Of a stretch of DNA of 64,000 bases, positions 48,634 through 58,214 are shown piece after piece. The position numbers and the translations under genes were made by a program. The stretch's first letter is position 1. Each line of letters opens with the position of its first letter. A model generated the notes under the pieces. That model did not search any database. It had not been told where the DNA came from and was given only the letters and a program-made list of their open reading frames with translations. Source of the DNA: an uncultured Pelagibacteraceae bacterium (GTDB lineage: Bacteria > Pseudomonadota > Alphaproteobacteria > Pelagibacterales > Pelagibacteraceae); NCBI GenBank assembly GCA_902529645.1, contig CABZXO010000007.1:1-64000 (forward strand), read 5' to 3'.

Positions 48634-50455
48634 AATAGGAAAAGAAGTAATTAAAAAAGAGTTATCTTTAGTGCCTAAACTTCCTGGAGTTTACAGGATG
48701 CTTAATGAGAAAAATGAAATTCTTTATGTGGGTAAGGCTAAAAATCTACCTAACAGATTAAAGAGTTATGTTGCTGAAAAAAATCATATAATAAGAACTG
48801 AACGAATGTTATCTCAAACAAGAAAGCTAGAGATAACAACAACATCAAACGAGAGTGAAGCACTACTTTTAGAAGCAAATTTAATCAAAAAGCATAAGCC
48901 AAAATTCAATATCCTGCTTCGTGATGATAAATCATTTCCATTCATATTTATTGGCAATAAAGATAAGTGGCCCCAAATAAAAAGACATAGAGGTAAAAAA
49001 ACAAAAGAAGGTTTTTACTTTGGACCTTTTGCTTCTGCTGGTTCTGCTAATTGGACGATCAAAATGATCCAAAAGATTTTTCATTTAAGAGTTTGTGATG
49101 ACACTGTTTTTAAAAATAGAGAAAGACCATGTATTTTGTATCAAATAAAAAGATGTTCTGGACCATGTGTAGGTTACGTAAAAAAAGAGGAATATAATCA
49201 AACAGTAAACGATGCTATTGAATTTGTTTCAGGTAAATCTAGGAAAATTCAAAAAAATCTTTCCAATCAAATGGAAAAAGCAAGTGAAGATCTTGATTTT
49301 GAGAAAGCTGTAATATTAAGAGATAGAATAAAAGCATTAAATATAATTCAATCCTCTCAAAGAATTAATGAAGCAAACTTGGTTGAAGCTGATGTTATTG
49401 CTGGATATAAAGAGTCTGGCAAAACCTGTATTCAAGTTTTTTTTTATAGATCAAAACAAAATTGGGGTAACCAAGCTTTTTTCCCAAAACATGATCCAGA
49501 TGAAAAATTCAGTGAAATTCTAAATTCGTTTGTTTCTCAGTTTTATGAAAATAAAAGTGTTCCATCGTCAGTTATTCTTTCGGAAGAAATAAAAGAAAAG
49601 GCCTTAATTGAAAAAACACTCACTCAAAAAGAAGGCAAACAAATTAATATTTCAGTTGCAAAGCAAGGGTCAAAACTAAAAGTTATTAACCAAGCAATTA
49701 AAAATGCAAAAGACAGTCTTAATAGAAAACTTTATGAAAGTCAGAATAACAAAGAATTGTTCGATGCAGTGGCTCAAAAATTTAATTTGGAAATTAATAT
49801 AAATTTAATTGAAGTTTATGATAACAGTCATATCCAAGGCACAAATAGTGTTGGAGCACTAATAGCTTATGGTGATGAAGGATTTATTAAGAAAAGGTAT
49901 AGGAAATTTAATATTAAACATAAAAAAAATGAACAAGATGATTATGGAATGATGAAAGAAGTATTAAATAGAAGGTTTAAAAGAGCTGTTCAGGAAAAAG
50001 ATAATTATCTTACTTTTCCTGATTTAGTGCTTGTCGATGGAGGTAAAGGTCAGTATTCAGTTGCCAGAGAAAGTCTTAATGAATTAGGTCTTCACGATAT
50101 TCCCATTATCGCAATAGCAAAAGGTAAGTTTAGAAACAGTGGAAATGAAACCTTTTTTCATAACGGTAAAGAATATAAATTTACCAAAAACGACCCAACC
50201 CTATTTTTTCTTCAAAGAATAAGGGATGAGTCACATAGATTTGCCATAAGTGCCCATAGAGCAAAAAGGAAAAAAGGTATTAGTAAATCTTTATTAGACC
50301 AAATAGACGGTATTGGAGCTATAAGAAAAAGGGCTTTATTAAACCACTTTGGATCTGCAAGATCGGTAGAGTCAGCTAGCTTAGATGAAATTAAATCTGT
50401 AGAGGGTGTTGAAGAAAAAGTAGCAAGAAAGATTTATAATTTTTTTCACGAATAA
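48620..50455 (+). CDS. uvrC: Excinuclease ABC subunit C
   Basis: Dual-incision nuclease of excision repair. GIY-YIG domain at the start ([20 protein letters not shown]), cysteine-rich CxxC-type [15 protein letters not shown] segment, UVR motif [17 protein letters not shown], RNase H-like domain with [14 protein letters not shown] and [11 protein letters not shown], and a C-terminal double helix-hairpin-helix ([29 protein letters not shown]). I prefer ATG 48620 (MISSEIGKE; 611 residues) to an upstream ATG at 48590 lying deeper in folB. uvrA is not in the window. Confidence 0.95.
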   Translation: MISSEIGKEVIKKELSLVPKLPGVYRMLNEKNEILYVGKAKNLPNRLKSYVAEKNHIIRTERMLSQTRKLEITTTSNESEALLLEANLIKKHKPKFNILLRDDKSFPFIFIGNKDKWPQIKRHRGKKTKEGFYFGPFASAGSANWTIKMIQKIFHLRVCDDTVFKNRERPCILYQIKRCSGPCVGYVKKEEYNQTVNDAIEFVSGKSRKIQKNLSNQMEKASEDLDFEKAVILRDRIKALNIIQSSQRINEANLVEADVIAGYKESGKTCIQVFFYRSKQNWGNQAFFPKHDPDEKFSEILNSFVSQFYENKSVPSSVILSEEIKEKALIEKTLTQKEGKQINISVAKQGSKLKVINQAIKNAKDSLNRKLYESQNNKELFDAVAQKFNLEININLIEVYDNSHIQGTNSVGALIAYGDEGFIKKRYRKFNIKHKKNEQDDYGMMKEVLNRRFKRAVQEKDNYLTFPDLVLVDGGKGQYSVARESLNELGLHDIPIIAIAKGKFRNSGNETFFHNGKEYKFTKNDPTLFFLQRIRDESHRFAISAHRAKRKKGISKSLLDQIDGIGAIRKRALLNHFGSARSVESASLDEIKSVEGVEEKVARKIYNFFHE

Positions 50456-50457
50456 TT

Positions 50458-51042
50458 ATGTTAAAAAAAATTCCAAATATATTAACAATAGGGCGAATTA
50501 TAATTGTTCCTTTTTTTGTTTTAGCTTTTTATCTTCCAGGATTTTATGGTGACCTTACTGCTTTAATATTGTTTATTGTTGCATCATTTACAGACTTTTT
50601 GGATGGTATGTTGGCTAGAATGTTTGGAGTAGAGTCAAAGTTAGGAGAATTACTAGATCCTATAGCTGATAAAATTATTGTTGCTACAGCATTAATATTA
50701 TTAGTAATGGATGGAACTATTAGAAATTATGAGGTAATTGCAGCAATTATAATACTTACAAGAGAAATTTTAATTTCAGGTTTAAGAGAATTTTTAGCTA
50801 AAGGTAAAATAAAACTTCCAGTTTCAAATCTTGCAAAACTTAAAACAGTTTTACAAATGGTGGCTATAGCTCTCTTATTATCTGGAGATACAGGAAATAA
50901 GATAATTAACTTTCAAGATTATAACGCACAAACAATTGGTATAATTTTTTTATGGTTATCAGCTGCTTTAACTCTTTTCACTGCGTACGATTATATGCGA
51001 AAAGGGATTGATCACGCAATGTCTGAGGACAGTAAAGATTAA
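50458..51042 (+). CDS. pgsA: CDP-diacylglycerol--glycerol-3-phosphate phosphatidyltransferase
   Basis: Membrane enzyme giving phosphatidylglycerol phosphate. The CDP-alcohol phosphotransferase motif is DGMLARMFGVESKLGELLDP with a second Asp in IADK (about residues 44-68). Four to six membrane segments surround it. Length 194 residues is typical. It follows uvrC by two bases, a linkage seen in many proteobacteria. Its TAA stop shares the palindrome TTAA with the stop codon of convergent ilvE. Confidence 0.93.
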   Translation: MLKKIPNILTIGRIIIVPFFVLAFYLPGFYGDLTALILFIVASFTDFLDGMLARMFGVESKLGELLDPIADKIIVATALILLVMDGTIRNYEVIAAIIILTREILISGLREFLAKGKIKLPVSNLAKLKTVLQMVAIALLLSGDTGNKIINFQDYNAQTIGIIFLWLSAALTLFTAYDYMRKGIDHAMSEDSKD

Positions 51043-51920
51043 GCTGCTTTTTTCTTTCTGACTAACTTTTGATAGCTTTCATTTAAATCAATGATGGTAT
51101 CACAAACTTTGAATTGATTTTCTACAATACATGACACGGGAGTTACTTCTGCCGCAGTTCCAGTTAAAAAACATCCAACAAAATTTGGTAGTTCAGTTGG
51201 ACTAATTTTTCTTTCATGAACTTTTATATTTTTTGATTTTGCTATTCCAATAACAGTTCTCCTCGTTATACCATCTAAAAAGGAATCTGGTATTGGAGTA
51301 TGAATTTCTCCATTTTTATCTTTAAAAAAAATATTTGCTCCAGTTGCCTCAGCAATATTTCCCTCATGATCTAACATTAAAGAGTCTGTATACCCTTGCT
51401 TTTCAGCTTCATGTTTTGAAAGAGTACAAATCATATAAAGACCAGATGCCTTTGTATCCCATGGTATTGTATTAGGTGCTGGTCTTCTCCAATTTGAAAT
51501 ATTTAATCTTATTCCTTCGACTTTAAGTTTAGGGTCAAAATATGATCCCCACTCCCAAGTTGCTATTGCAACATGAATTTTAGTTTGTTGAGCTGAAATA
51601 GCCATCATCTCGCTACCTCTCCAAGCTACAGGTCTCACATAACCATTTTCTACTTTTTGTGTTGCAACAATTTTATTTGATGCAATATTTATTTCCTCCT
51701 CGGTGAATGGAATTTCAAAACCCATTCTTTTAGCAGAATAAAAAAATCTGGCTGTGTGTTCTTCTAATTTAAAAATTGAACCATCATAAACCCTTTCACC
51801 TTCAAATACACAACTAGCATAGTGCATACCATGGCTCAAAACATGTAGTTTAACATCTGCCCAATCAACTAATTCGTTATTGTACCAAATTTTTCCAGAT
51901 CTCTTGTCGTAAGGTATCAT
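51039..51920 (-). CDS. ilvE: Branched-chain amino acid aminotransferase
   Basis: PLP fold-type IV transaminase for the last step of Val, Leu and Ile synthesis. Motifs: KIWYNNELVDWADVKLHVLSHG, GVRLNISNWRRPAP-type IRLNISNWRRPAP, PLP lysine in WDTKASGLYM, EATGANIFF and GTAAEVTPV. At 293 residues it is of usual size. It is divergent to the MarR/response-regulator operon with 73 bases between; this linkage is commonly seen in alphaproteobacteria. No attenuator-like leader was noted. Confidence 0.95.
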   Translation of the reverse strand: MIPYDKRSGKIWYNNELVDWADVKLHVLSHGMHYASCVFEGERVYDGSIFKLEEHTARFFYSAKRMGFEIPFTEEEINIASNKIVATQKVENGYVRPVAWRGSEMMAISAQQTKIHVAIATWEWGSYFDPKLKVEGIRLNISNWRRPAPNTIPWDTKASGLYMICTLSKHEAEKQGYTDSLMLDHEGNIAEATGANIFFKDKNGEIHTPIPDSFLDGITRRTVIGIAKSKNIKVHERKISPTELPNFVGCFLTGTAAEVTPVSCIVENQFKVCDTIIDLNESYQKLVRKKKAA

Positions 51921-51993
51921 GTGTGAAAATTTTTTTATTTTATAACTAAAAAATATCTTTGTATCTTTAATATGTCAATATAACTTACCTAAT

Positions 51994-52431
51994 ATGAAAG
52001 AACTTTTATATTTAAAAGATGACCAGCTTAAAGAACTAATAGAAAAACTATTTGTGAGCTATAGGGAAACATTTTCTGATTCCAAAAAAATATTAGATAG
52101 ATATTCTATTGGTTTAGCTCACCACAAAGTTATACATTTATTGTCAATGTATGAAGGGATTTCGATTTCTGAACTACTTAAAAGATTAAAAGTAACAAAA
52201 CAAAGCCTAAACAGAGTTCTCAAGGACTTAATTAAGCTTGAAATCATTATTTTTAAAAAAGATGATCAAGATACAAGAGTAAAGCATATTTATCTCAATG
52301 AGAAAGGCAAAAAAATTTTTAATGAAATTTTTAATTTACAAAAAAAGAGAATTTATAATGCTTTATTAAATTCAAGTTCTGAAGAAGTTATAAATTTTGA
52401 TAATGTAATAAGTAAAATAATAAATGGATAA
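51994..52431 (+). CDS. petP: MarR family regulator (PetP-like)
   Basis: Winged-helix transcription factor of 145 residues. The helix-turn-helix runs about ISISELLKRLKVTKQSLNRV (residues 57-76), followed by a wing with DDQDTRVKHIYLNEKGK. It is followed with an 8-base overlap by an OmpR-type response regulator. In Rhodobacter capsulatus the equivalent petP-petR pair controls the bc1 genes (petABC), also present about 8 kb away here. The name is by analogy of gene order and family; targets are not shown by sequence. Confidence 0.75.
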   Translation: MKELLYLKDDQLKELIEKLFVSYRETFSDSKKILDRYSIGLAHHKVIHLLSMYEGISISELLKRLKVTKQSLNRVLKDLIKLEIIIFKKDDQDTRVKHIYLNEKGKKIFNEIFNLQKKRIYNALLNSSSEEVINFDNVISKIING

Positions 52432-53101
52432 CTTTATTGCACATATACTTGTGGTTGATGATGATGATGGAATTAGATCTCTGGTAAAAAAATATTTAAA
52501 TGAAAATAAATTCTTGGTTACAACTGCAGAAAATGCAGAAAATGCATTAGAAAAAATAAAAATAATAAAGTTTGATCTACTAATTTTAGATATAATGATG
52601 CCTGGTAAAAGCGGACTTGAATTTTTAAAAGAAAATAAAAAAAAACTGGATACACCAGTGATACTTCTGACAGCTAAAGGCGAAGCAAATGAAAGAGTTG
52701 AGGGTTTAGAGATTGGTGCTGATGATTATTTGCCAAAACCATTTGAACCAAGAGAATTAATTTTAAGAATAAAAAATATATTAAACAAAACTACCAAAAC
52801 AGATCAGAAAAGAGTAATTAAATTTGAAAATATCAAAATTGATTTAAATAAACTTTTAATATTTAAAAATAATAAGGAATTTAAGATTAACACAACTGAA
52901 AAAATAATTTTAGAAAAAATGATCAATAACCCTGGTAAAACTTTTTCAAGAGATGATATTGGTCAATTTATTAATTTAGATAAAGAAAGATCAATAGATG
53001 TTATTATTACTCGACTTAGGAAAAAAATTGAAATTGATCCAAAAAATCCAAAATTTTTACAGACAATAAGAGGTATGGGATATGTTCTCTGGATTGAGTG
53101 A
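52424..53101 (+). CDS. petR: OmpR-type response regulator (PetR-like)
   Basis: Two-component response regulator of 225 residues. The receiver domain has acidic residues near 11-14 (VVDDDD), the phosphorylation site Asp56 (LILDIMMPGKSG), Thr in LLTAKGE and Lys in LPKPFEP. The C-terminal winged-helix domain contains FSRDDIGQFI and the DVIITRLRKKIE recognition helix. The adjacent kinase gene overlaps its 3' end by 20 bases. Membership of the PetR group is inferred from the MarR-response regulator-kinase order; the function may instead be OmpR-like osmotic or envelope control. Confidence 0.88.
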   Translation: MDNFIAHILVVDDDDGIRSLVKKYLNENKFLVTTAENAENALEKIKIIKFDLLILDIMMPGKSGLEFLKENKKKLDTPVILLTAKGEANERVEGLEIGADDYLPKPFEPRELILRIKNILNKTTKTDQKRVIKFENIKIDLNKLLIFKNNKEFKINTTEKIILEKMINNPGKTFSRDDIGQFINLDKERSIDVIITRLRKKIEIDPKNPKFLQTIRGMGYVLWIE

Positions 53102-54401
53102 TTTCTTAAAAAAAATATTACCAAAAAGATTATTTTATAGAGCACTTCTTATAGTTGCTATTCCAGTTCTAGTTTTACAATTAGTAATTACAATTGTTTT
53201 TTTTGACAGCCTGTGGATCAAAACAAATAAAGGTATGACAAGAACTTTAGTAAATGAAATTAGTACATTCATTGAAGCTTATGGGACTGAGCAAGCAAAT
53301 AAACAAGAGTTGTTAGATCTTTTTTCCATGTTTTTAGATTTAAATATTGAATTCACTGATAATGAAAAATTACAAAATTCAGAGAATGAAAGATGGTTTA
53401 GTCCTATAGATAGAACTTTAAGAAGAGAGCTTAAATCTAAATTTGGATTAGAAAAGTATTGGTTTGATACAACAAGTTATAAAGAATTAATCGATTTAAG
53501 AATTAAATACGAAGAAGGTTATTTTAAATTTTTAATACCTAAAGATAGAGTTGCAAGCTCTTCAGCAAGAATATTTGCTCTTTGGATCACAGTACCTGCA
53601 ATTATAATGGTGATCATCTCTCTAATATTTTTAAAAAATCAAACTAGACCAATCACTAACCTTGCTCGTGCGGCTGAAAGGTTTGGTAAAGGAGAAAATA
53701 TTGAAGAGTTCAAACCTTCTGGAGCACTTGAAATAAGACAAGCAGGACATGAATTTGATAAAATGAGAAAGAGAATTGAAAGACACATAAATCAAAGAAC
53801 AGAAATGTTATCTGGAATAAGTCACGATTTAAGGACGCCTTTAACAAGAATGAAACTACAATTAGCTTTTATAAAAGATAAAGAAACTGTTAATAAATTA
53901 ACTGATGATATTAATGAAATGGAGAAAATGTTAAATGAATATTTACAATTTACCAGTTCATCATATGTTGAAAAGGATGAAATGTTTAATCTATCTGAAT
54001 TAATTTCAGAAGTTATTGAAAAATATAATAATGAAAATATTTCGCAAAACTTAACACCAAGAATTTACTTTAGTGGTAGGAAAAATTTAATTAATAGATG
54101 TTTAAATAATCTAATTGATAATTCACTGAAATATGCGAATAAAGTTGAAATTAGCTTAAGTAAAAAAAATACAAACTTATTCATTATTATCGATGATGAT
54201 GGTCCTGGAATACCAAAAAATGAGTATGAAAATGTATTTAAACCTTTCTACAAAATAGATAAGGGTCGAGCAGACTCTAAATCAAGTGTTGGTCTTGGTT
54301 TATCAATTTCATCAGACATTATCAAATCTCATGGAGGGAATATAATGTTAGAAAAATCAAAAATGGCTGGTTTGAGAGTTAAGGTTTTCTTACCTTTTTA
54401 A
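53082..54401 (+). CDS. Sensor histidine kinase (EnvZ-like)
   Basis: Membrane sensor kinase of 439 residues. Two membrane segments (about 18-42 and 166-188) bound a periplasmic domain of about 120 residues. A HAMP domain (RPITNLARAAERFGKGE) follows, then the dimerisation domain with the phospho-His248 (SGISHDLRTPLTR), and the ATPase with N box (NLIDNSLKYA), DDDGPGIP and GLGLSISSDI. The gene overlaps the response regulator by 20 bases, indicating a cognate pair. The 3' end overlaps convergent ubiK by 23 bases. Confidence 0.93.
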   Translation: MFSGLSDFLKKILPKRLFYRALLIVAIPVLVLQLVITIVFFDSLWIKTNKGMTRTLVNEISTFIEAYGTEQANKQELLDLFSMFLDLNIEFTDNEKLQNSENERWFSPIDRTLRRELKSKFGLEKYWFDTTSYKELIDLRIKYEEGYFKFLIPKDRVASSSARIFALWITVPAIIMVIISLIFLKNQTRPITNLARAAERFGKGENIEEFKPSGALEIRQAGHEFDKMRKRIERHINQRTEMLSGISHDLRTPLTRMKLQLAFIKDKETVNKLTDDINEMEKMLNEYLQFTSSSYVEKDEMFNLSELISEVIEKYNNENISQNLTPRIYFSGRKNLINRCLNNLIDNSLKYANKVEISLSKKNTNLFIIIDDDGPGIPKNEYENVFKPFYKIDKGRADSKSSVGLGLSISSDIIKSHGGNIMLEKSKMAGLRVKVFLPF

Positions 54402-54630
54402 CTTTTTTATTTTTTTTTTTCTCAAGTCTAATTATTTTATTTTCAAGATTCTCAACTCGTTTTGAGAGTACTTCAAACTCGTCTTTACTTGTGAGTTTCA
54501 TTTTAAAAACAAATTCATCTCTTTTAGATTTAAAAATATTGAATAGTTCTGTAGTTAAATCTTTTGAAGACACTAGTCCCTGCTCTATTAATTTAGCAAA
54601 CTTATCAATTATAAATTTAGAATTTTTCAT
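54379..54630 (-). CDS. ubiK: UbiK/BMFP-domain accessory protein
   Basis: Small coiled-coil protein that helps ubiquinone synthesis by the UbiJ/Ubi complex. The N-terminal half resembles the UbiK start, with IIDKFAKLIEQGLVSSKDL, and the C-terminus has a heptad-rich coiled coil (EFEVLSKRVENLENKIIRLEKK) ending in a lysine-rich tail. I place the start at ATG 54630 (83 residues); a longer frame begins at 54645. It is convergent with the sensor kinase (23-base overlap) and divergent from lgt. Confidence 0.82.
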   Translation of the reverse strand: MKNSKFIIDKFAKLIEQGLVSSKDLTTELFNIFKSKRDEFVFKMKLTSKDEFEVLSKRVENLENKIIRLEKKKNKKVKKVRKP

Positions 54631-54662
54631 ATTTAAGATATACATTATAAGTATTATTAAAA

Positions 54663-55433
54663 ATGTTCATTAATAATTTTGACCCAGTAGCATTAGAAAT
54701 ATTTTCTTTAGAAATCAGGTGGTATTCATTAGCTTATATATTTGGAATTATATTAGGCTGGATACTCGCTAAAAAGTTATTTATCCAAGACATAGAAGTT
54801 AAAAATAAATTTGATGATTATTTAACTTATTTAATTATAGGAATAATTTTAGGAGGAAGACTTGGTTATATTTTTATTTATAATTTAAGTTTTTATATAA
54901 ATAATCCATTAGACATATTTAAAATTTGGCAAGGTGGAATGTCCTTCCATGGAGGTTTAATTGGAGTTATTTTTGCCTCTTTATTTTTTGCTCAAAAAAA
55001 TAATCAAAATCCATTTTTATATATGGATATTGTCGCTTTAGTAGCTCCAGTTGGGTTATTTTTTGGACGAATAGCAAACTTTATAAATTCTGAGTTATAT
55101 GGAACTATAACTAAGGTACCCTGGGCAGTAACATTTATTCAGGTGGATAATCTTCCTAGACATCCCTCACAATTATACGAAGCATTATTAGAAGGTTTAT
55201 TTCTTTTTTTGTTATTAATTTATTTTAGAAATAAATTTTCAAACAAACCTGGTGTAATTTCAGGATTATTTTTAATAATTTACTCAATCTTCAGATTTAT
55301 TGTTGAATTTTATAGAGTACCAGATGAACAATTAGGTTATATATTTTTAAACTTAACGATGGGGCAAGTAGTAAGTTTAATATTTATACTATCAGGGGTA
55401 ATCTTATTTTATTTAAAATATGAAGCTCGCTAA
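54663..55433 (+). CDS. lgt: Prolipoprotein diacylglyceryl transferase
   Basis: Inner-membrane enzyme that attaches diacylglycerol to the lipobox cysteine of prelipoproteins such as BamD. About seven hydrophobic segments. Family motifs: IRWYSLAYIFGII, GGRLGYIFIYN, GGMSFHGGLIG and the signature GRIANFINSELYG. At 256 residues it is of normal size. It is the first gene of a run lgt-midA-pgeF, which is conserved in alphaproteobacteria. Confidence 0.96.
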   Translation: MFINNFDPVALEIFSLEIRWYSLAYIFGIILGWILAKKLFIQDIEVKNKFDDYLTYLIIGIILGGRLGYIFIYNLSFYINNPLDIFKIWQGGMSFHGGLIGVIFASLFFAQKNNQNPFLYMDIVALVAPVGLFFGRIANFINSELYGTITKVPWAVTFIQVDNLPRHPSQLYEALLEGLFLFLLLIYFRNKFSNKPGVISGLFLIIYSIFRFIVEFYRVPDEQLGYIFLNLTMGQVVSLIFILSGVILFYLKYEAR

Positions 55434-56472
55434 AAAAAATAATTTACCATTAGATCAATTTATAAATTTAGCTCTTTACGATAAGAATAAAGGTTTTTAT
55501 ATGAAAAAGAATCCTTTTGGTAAGGACGGAGACTTTATTACTGCTCCAAATATTACAAGATTATTTTCAGAGATAATTGCAATTTGGACAATTACTTTTT
55601 GGAAAAGTTTAGGCTCTCCAAAACAATTTAATTTACTAGAACTGGGAGCTGGAAATGGCGAGATGATGAAAGTCATAGATGAGACACTTATAAATTTTCC
55701 CGAGTGTTACAATGCCTGCAGTTTTATAATTCATGAAAAAAGTGATTTTTTAATAAATGAACAAAAAAAAAATTTAAATTCTAAAAGATTTTCATGGTTA
55801 ACAGACATTGAAAAAATAAACTCTAACCCAACAATTTTTGTAGCTAATGAATTCTTTGATGCCATACCAATCAAACAATTTTTTAAAAAAAAAGATGGTT
55901 GGTTTGAAAGATTCGTGGATTTGAATGATCCAAAAAAAGCTGAGTTTAAAGAGGAAAAAATTGATATAGAAAAAATTGAAAAACATCTAAATTTTGAAAT
56001 ATCTGAAAATCAGAATGTTATAGAATATTCACCAGATACATTTAAATATTTAAGAACAATTTGCGATTTAATAGAAAAAAATGATGGAGGAATGTTAGTT
56101 ATTGATTATGGTTATGCAGACAGCAAAATGCATGAAACTCTTCAGGCAGTAAATAATCACAAATATTCTGACATTTTAGAAAATATTGGAGACTCTGATA
56201 TTACTTACAATATAAACTTTCATTCTTTTGAGAAATTTATAAATCAGTTTAAAGAAATTAATTCAATTTTTACAAATCAAAAAAAATTTTTAACAAGTAT
56301 GGGTATTCTTCAAAGAGCAGAAATAATCAGCAAAAATATAGCATTTTCAAAAAAAGCAGATTTATTTTATCGGGTAAGACGTTTAATAGATGAAAAGCAA
56401 ATGGGTGAATTATTCAAAGTCATGCTTATAAAAAATAAGAAAAATAATTTTAGAACAGGTTTTCAAAATTGA
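55420..56472 (+). CDS. MidA/NDUFAF7 family SAM-dependent methyltransferase
   Basis: Class I methyltransferase of the DUF185 family; the mitochondrial relative NDUFAF7 methylates an arginine of complex I. Motifs: GDFITAPNITRLFSEII, the SAM loop LELGAGNGEMM near residue 70, ANEFFDAIPIKQF and LVIDYGYADS. At 350 residues it has family length. It overlaps lgt by 14 bases and the pgeF start by 4. Its bacterial substrate is not certain. Confidence 0.88.
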   Translation: MKLAKKNNLPLDQFINLALYDKNKGFYMKKNPFGKDGDFITAPNITRLFSEIIAIWTITFWKSLGSPKQFNLLELGAGNGEMMKVIDETLINFPECYNACSFIIHEKSDFLINEQKKNLNSKRFSWLTDIEKINSNPTIFVANEFFDAIPIKQFFKKKDGWFERFVDLNDPKKAEFKEEKIDIEKIEKHLNFEISENQNVIEYSPDTFKYLRTICDLIEKNDGGMLVIDYGYADSKMHETLQAVNNHKYSDILENIGDSDITYNINFHSFEKFINQFKEINSIFTNQKKFLTSMGILQRAEIISKNIAFSKKADLFYRVRRLIDEKQMGELFKVMLIKNKKNNFRTGFQN

Positions 56473-57227
56473 TAAAATCAAAAAAACTCTCGAAAATTAA
56501 AATAATTAAACATAGTTTTTTTAATAAAACTGGTGGTAAATCAAAAAAAATTTATAAGAGTTTAAACTGCGGTCCTGGTTCTAAAGACAAGCCATCAGAT
56601 GTTAAAAAAAATTTACAAATAGTCAAAAAAAAAATAAACAACACCGCTAAAAGTATTTTTTTACTTCATCAAATACATAGTAATAAATTTGTTTATATTA
56701 ACAAAAAAAATATTTTTAAATCAAAACCAAAAGCAGACGCAATAATTACAAACCAAAAAAACTTACCAATTGGCGTTTTAACTGCTGACTGTGTGCCGAT
56801 TTTAATCTGTGATGAAAAAACAAAATTAATTGCAGCAATTCATGCTGGGTGGAAAGGTGCATACAAGGATATAATTAGCAAGGTAATACACTTTATGATC
56901 AAAAAAGGATCTAATCCTAAAAATATTACTGCAGCTATCGGGCCTGCTATCTCGGCTAAAAATTATGAAGTCAAAGAAGATTTTAAAAGAAAATTTATTA
57001 AAAAGGATAAAAAAAATAATAAATTTTTTAAAATTAAGTACAAAAAGCTCTATTTTGATTTACCTAATTATGTAAAATCATGTCTTTTAAAGAATAAAAT
57101 AAAAAATATTGATTCTTTAAATATTGATACATTTAATATTAATAATAATTTTTTTAGTGCGAGGAGAGCGTTAAAACTAAATCATGATGATTATGGTAGA
57201 AATATTTCAATAATTATGCTTAATTAG
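56469..57227 (+). CDS. pgeF: Laccase-domain protein (PgeF/YfiH family)
   Basis: Cytoplasmic protein of the multicopper oxidase-like family; in E. coli PgeF corrects wrong peptidoglycan linkages (purine nucleoside-type activities are also reported). The metal-binding motifs are LLHQIHSNKF, LTADCVPILI and AIHAGWKGAYK. Length 252 residues. The start seems to be TTG at 56469, making a TTGA overlap with the stop of the methyltransferase gene; the next methionine lies deep inside. It is followed ten bases later by prs. Confidence 0.88.
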   Translation: MIKSKKLSKIKIIKHSFFNKTGGKSKKIYKSLNCGPGSKDKPSDVKKNLQIVKKKINNTAKSIFLLHQIHSNKFVYINKKNIFKSKPKADAIITNQKNLPIGVLTADCVPILICDEKTKLIAAIHAGWKGAYKDIISKVIHFMIKKGSNPKNITAAIGPAISAKNYEVKEDFKRKFIKKDKKNNKFFKIKYKKLYFDLPNYVKSCLLKNKIKNIDSLNIDTFNINNNFFSARRALKLNHDDYGRNISIIMLN

Positions 57228-57236
57228 GCTTTTTTA

Positions 57237-58169
57237 ATGAAATTATTATCCGGAAATAGCAACAAACCATTAAGTAAGAATATTGCTAAATTTCTAAAAA
57301 CTAAATTAGTAAATTCTAGCATTAGAAATTTTTCTGATGGGGAAATCTACGTGGAAATTAACGAAAATATTAGAGGAAATAGTATTTTTTTAATTCAATC
57401 TGTATCTTCGCCTGCTAATGACAATTTGATGGAACTATTGTTGTGTATCGATGCACTAAAAAGATCTTCTGCAAAAAATATAACTGCAGTTATTCCATAT
57501 TTTGGATATGCAAGACAAGATAGAAAGGTTGCACCAAGAACATCAATATCAGCAAAACTTGTATCGAATCTAATTACTAAAGCAGGAGCAGACAGGGTTG
57601 TTACTGTTGATTTGCATGCAGGACAAATTCAAGGATTTTTTGATATTCCAGTGGATAACTTGTTTGCAACGCCAATATTTGCAAGACATGTGAAAAAAAA
57701 GATAAAAAGTAAAAATCTAATTTGTGTTGCACCAGATGTAGGTGGAACTGAACGAGCAAGAGCACTAGGTAAACTTTTAAATGTTGGATTAGCAATTGTA
57801 GATAAAAGAAGACCAAAGCCAGGTCAATCTCAAGTCATGAATGTGATAGGAGATGTAAAAGGTAAAACTTGTATACTTGTTGATGATATAATCGACTCTG
57901 GCGGAACAATAGTAAATTCAGCTAAAGCTCTTAAAGATAGAGGTGCTAAAGAAGTTTATGTTTATATAACTCATGGTGTACTCAGCGGCGAAGCTGTAAA
58001 AAAAATTAAAAATTCTCTGATTAAAAATTTAGTGATAACTGATACAATCGATAATATGAGCAGAACTAAAGGTGTTAAAAACATTGAGGTTCTGTCAATT
58101 TCAGGGCTTATGGGAGAGGCAATTAAAAGAATATCTAATTCAACTTCAGTATCAGATTTATTTAAATAA
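57237..58169 (+). CDS. prs: Ribose-phosphate pyrophosphokinase
   Basis: Makes PRPP from ribose 5-phosphate and ATP for nucleotide, histidine and tryptophan synthesis. Motifs: [16 protein letters not shown] near residue 38, [49 protein letters not shown] and the PRPP loop [11 protein letters not shown]. At 310 residues it is typical. In alphaproteobacteria it is commonly next to rplY and pth, as here, with a 45-base spacer to rplY. Confidence 0.97.
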   Translation: MKLLSGNSNKPLSKNIAKFLKTKLVNSSIRNFSDGEIYVEINENIRGNSIFLIQSVSSPANDNLMELLLCIDALKRSSAKNITAVIPYFGYARQDRKVAPRTSISAKLVSNLITKAGADRVVTVDLHAGQIQGFFDIPVDNLFATPIFARHVKKKIKSKNLICVAPDVGGTERARALGKLLNVGLAIVDKRRPKPGQSQVMNVIGDVKGKTCILVDDIIDSGGTIVNSAKALKDRGAKEVYVYITHGVLSGEAVKKIKNSLIKNLVITDTIDNMSRTKGVKNIEVLSISGLMGEAIKRISNSTSVSDLFK

Positions 58170-58214
58170 ATACCTTGAGTTATTAAGGAACTTGAGCTAA
58201 AAACCTTTGTTTTT

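Noticed and set aside
58174-58196. Direct repeat CTTGAG upstream of rplY, possible L25 leader
   Set aside because: Six bases repeated once with only a 4-bp potential stem; no structured leader is apparent.
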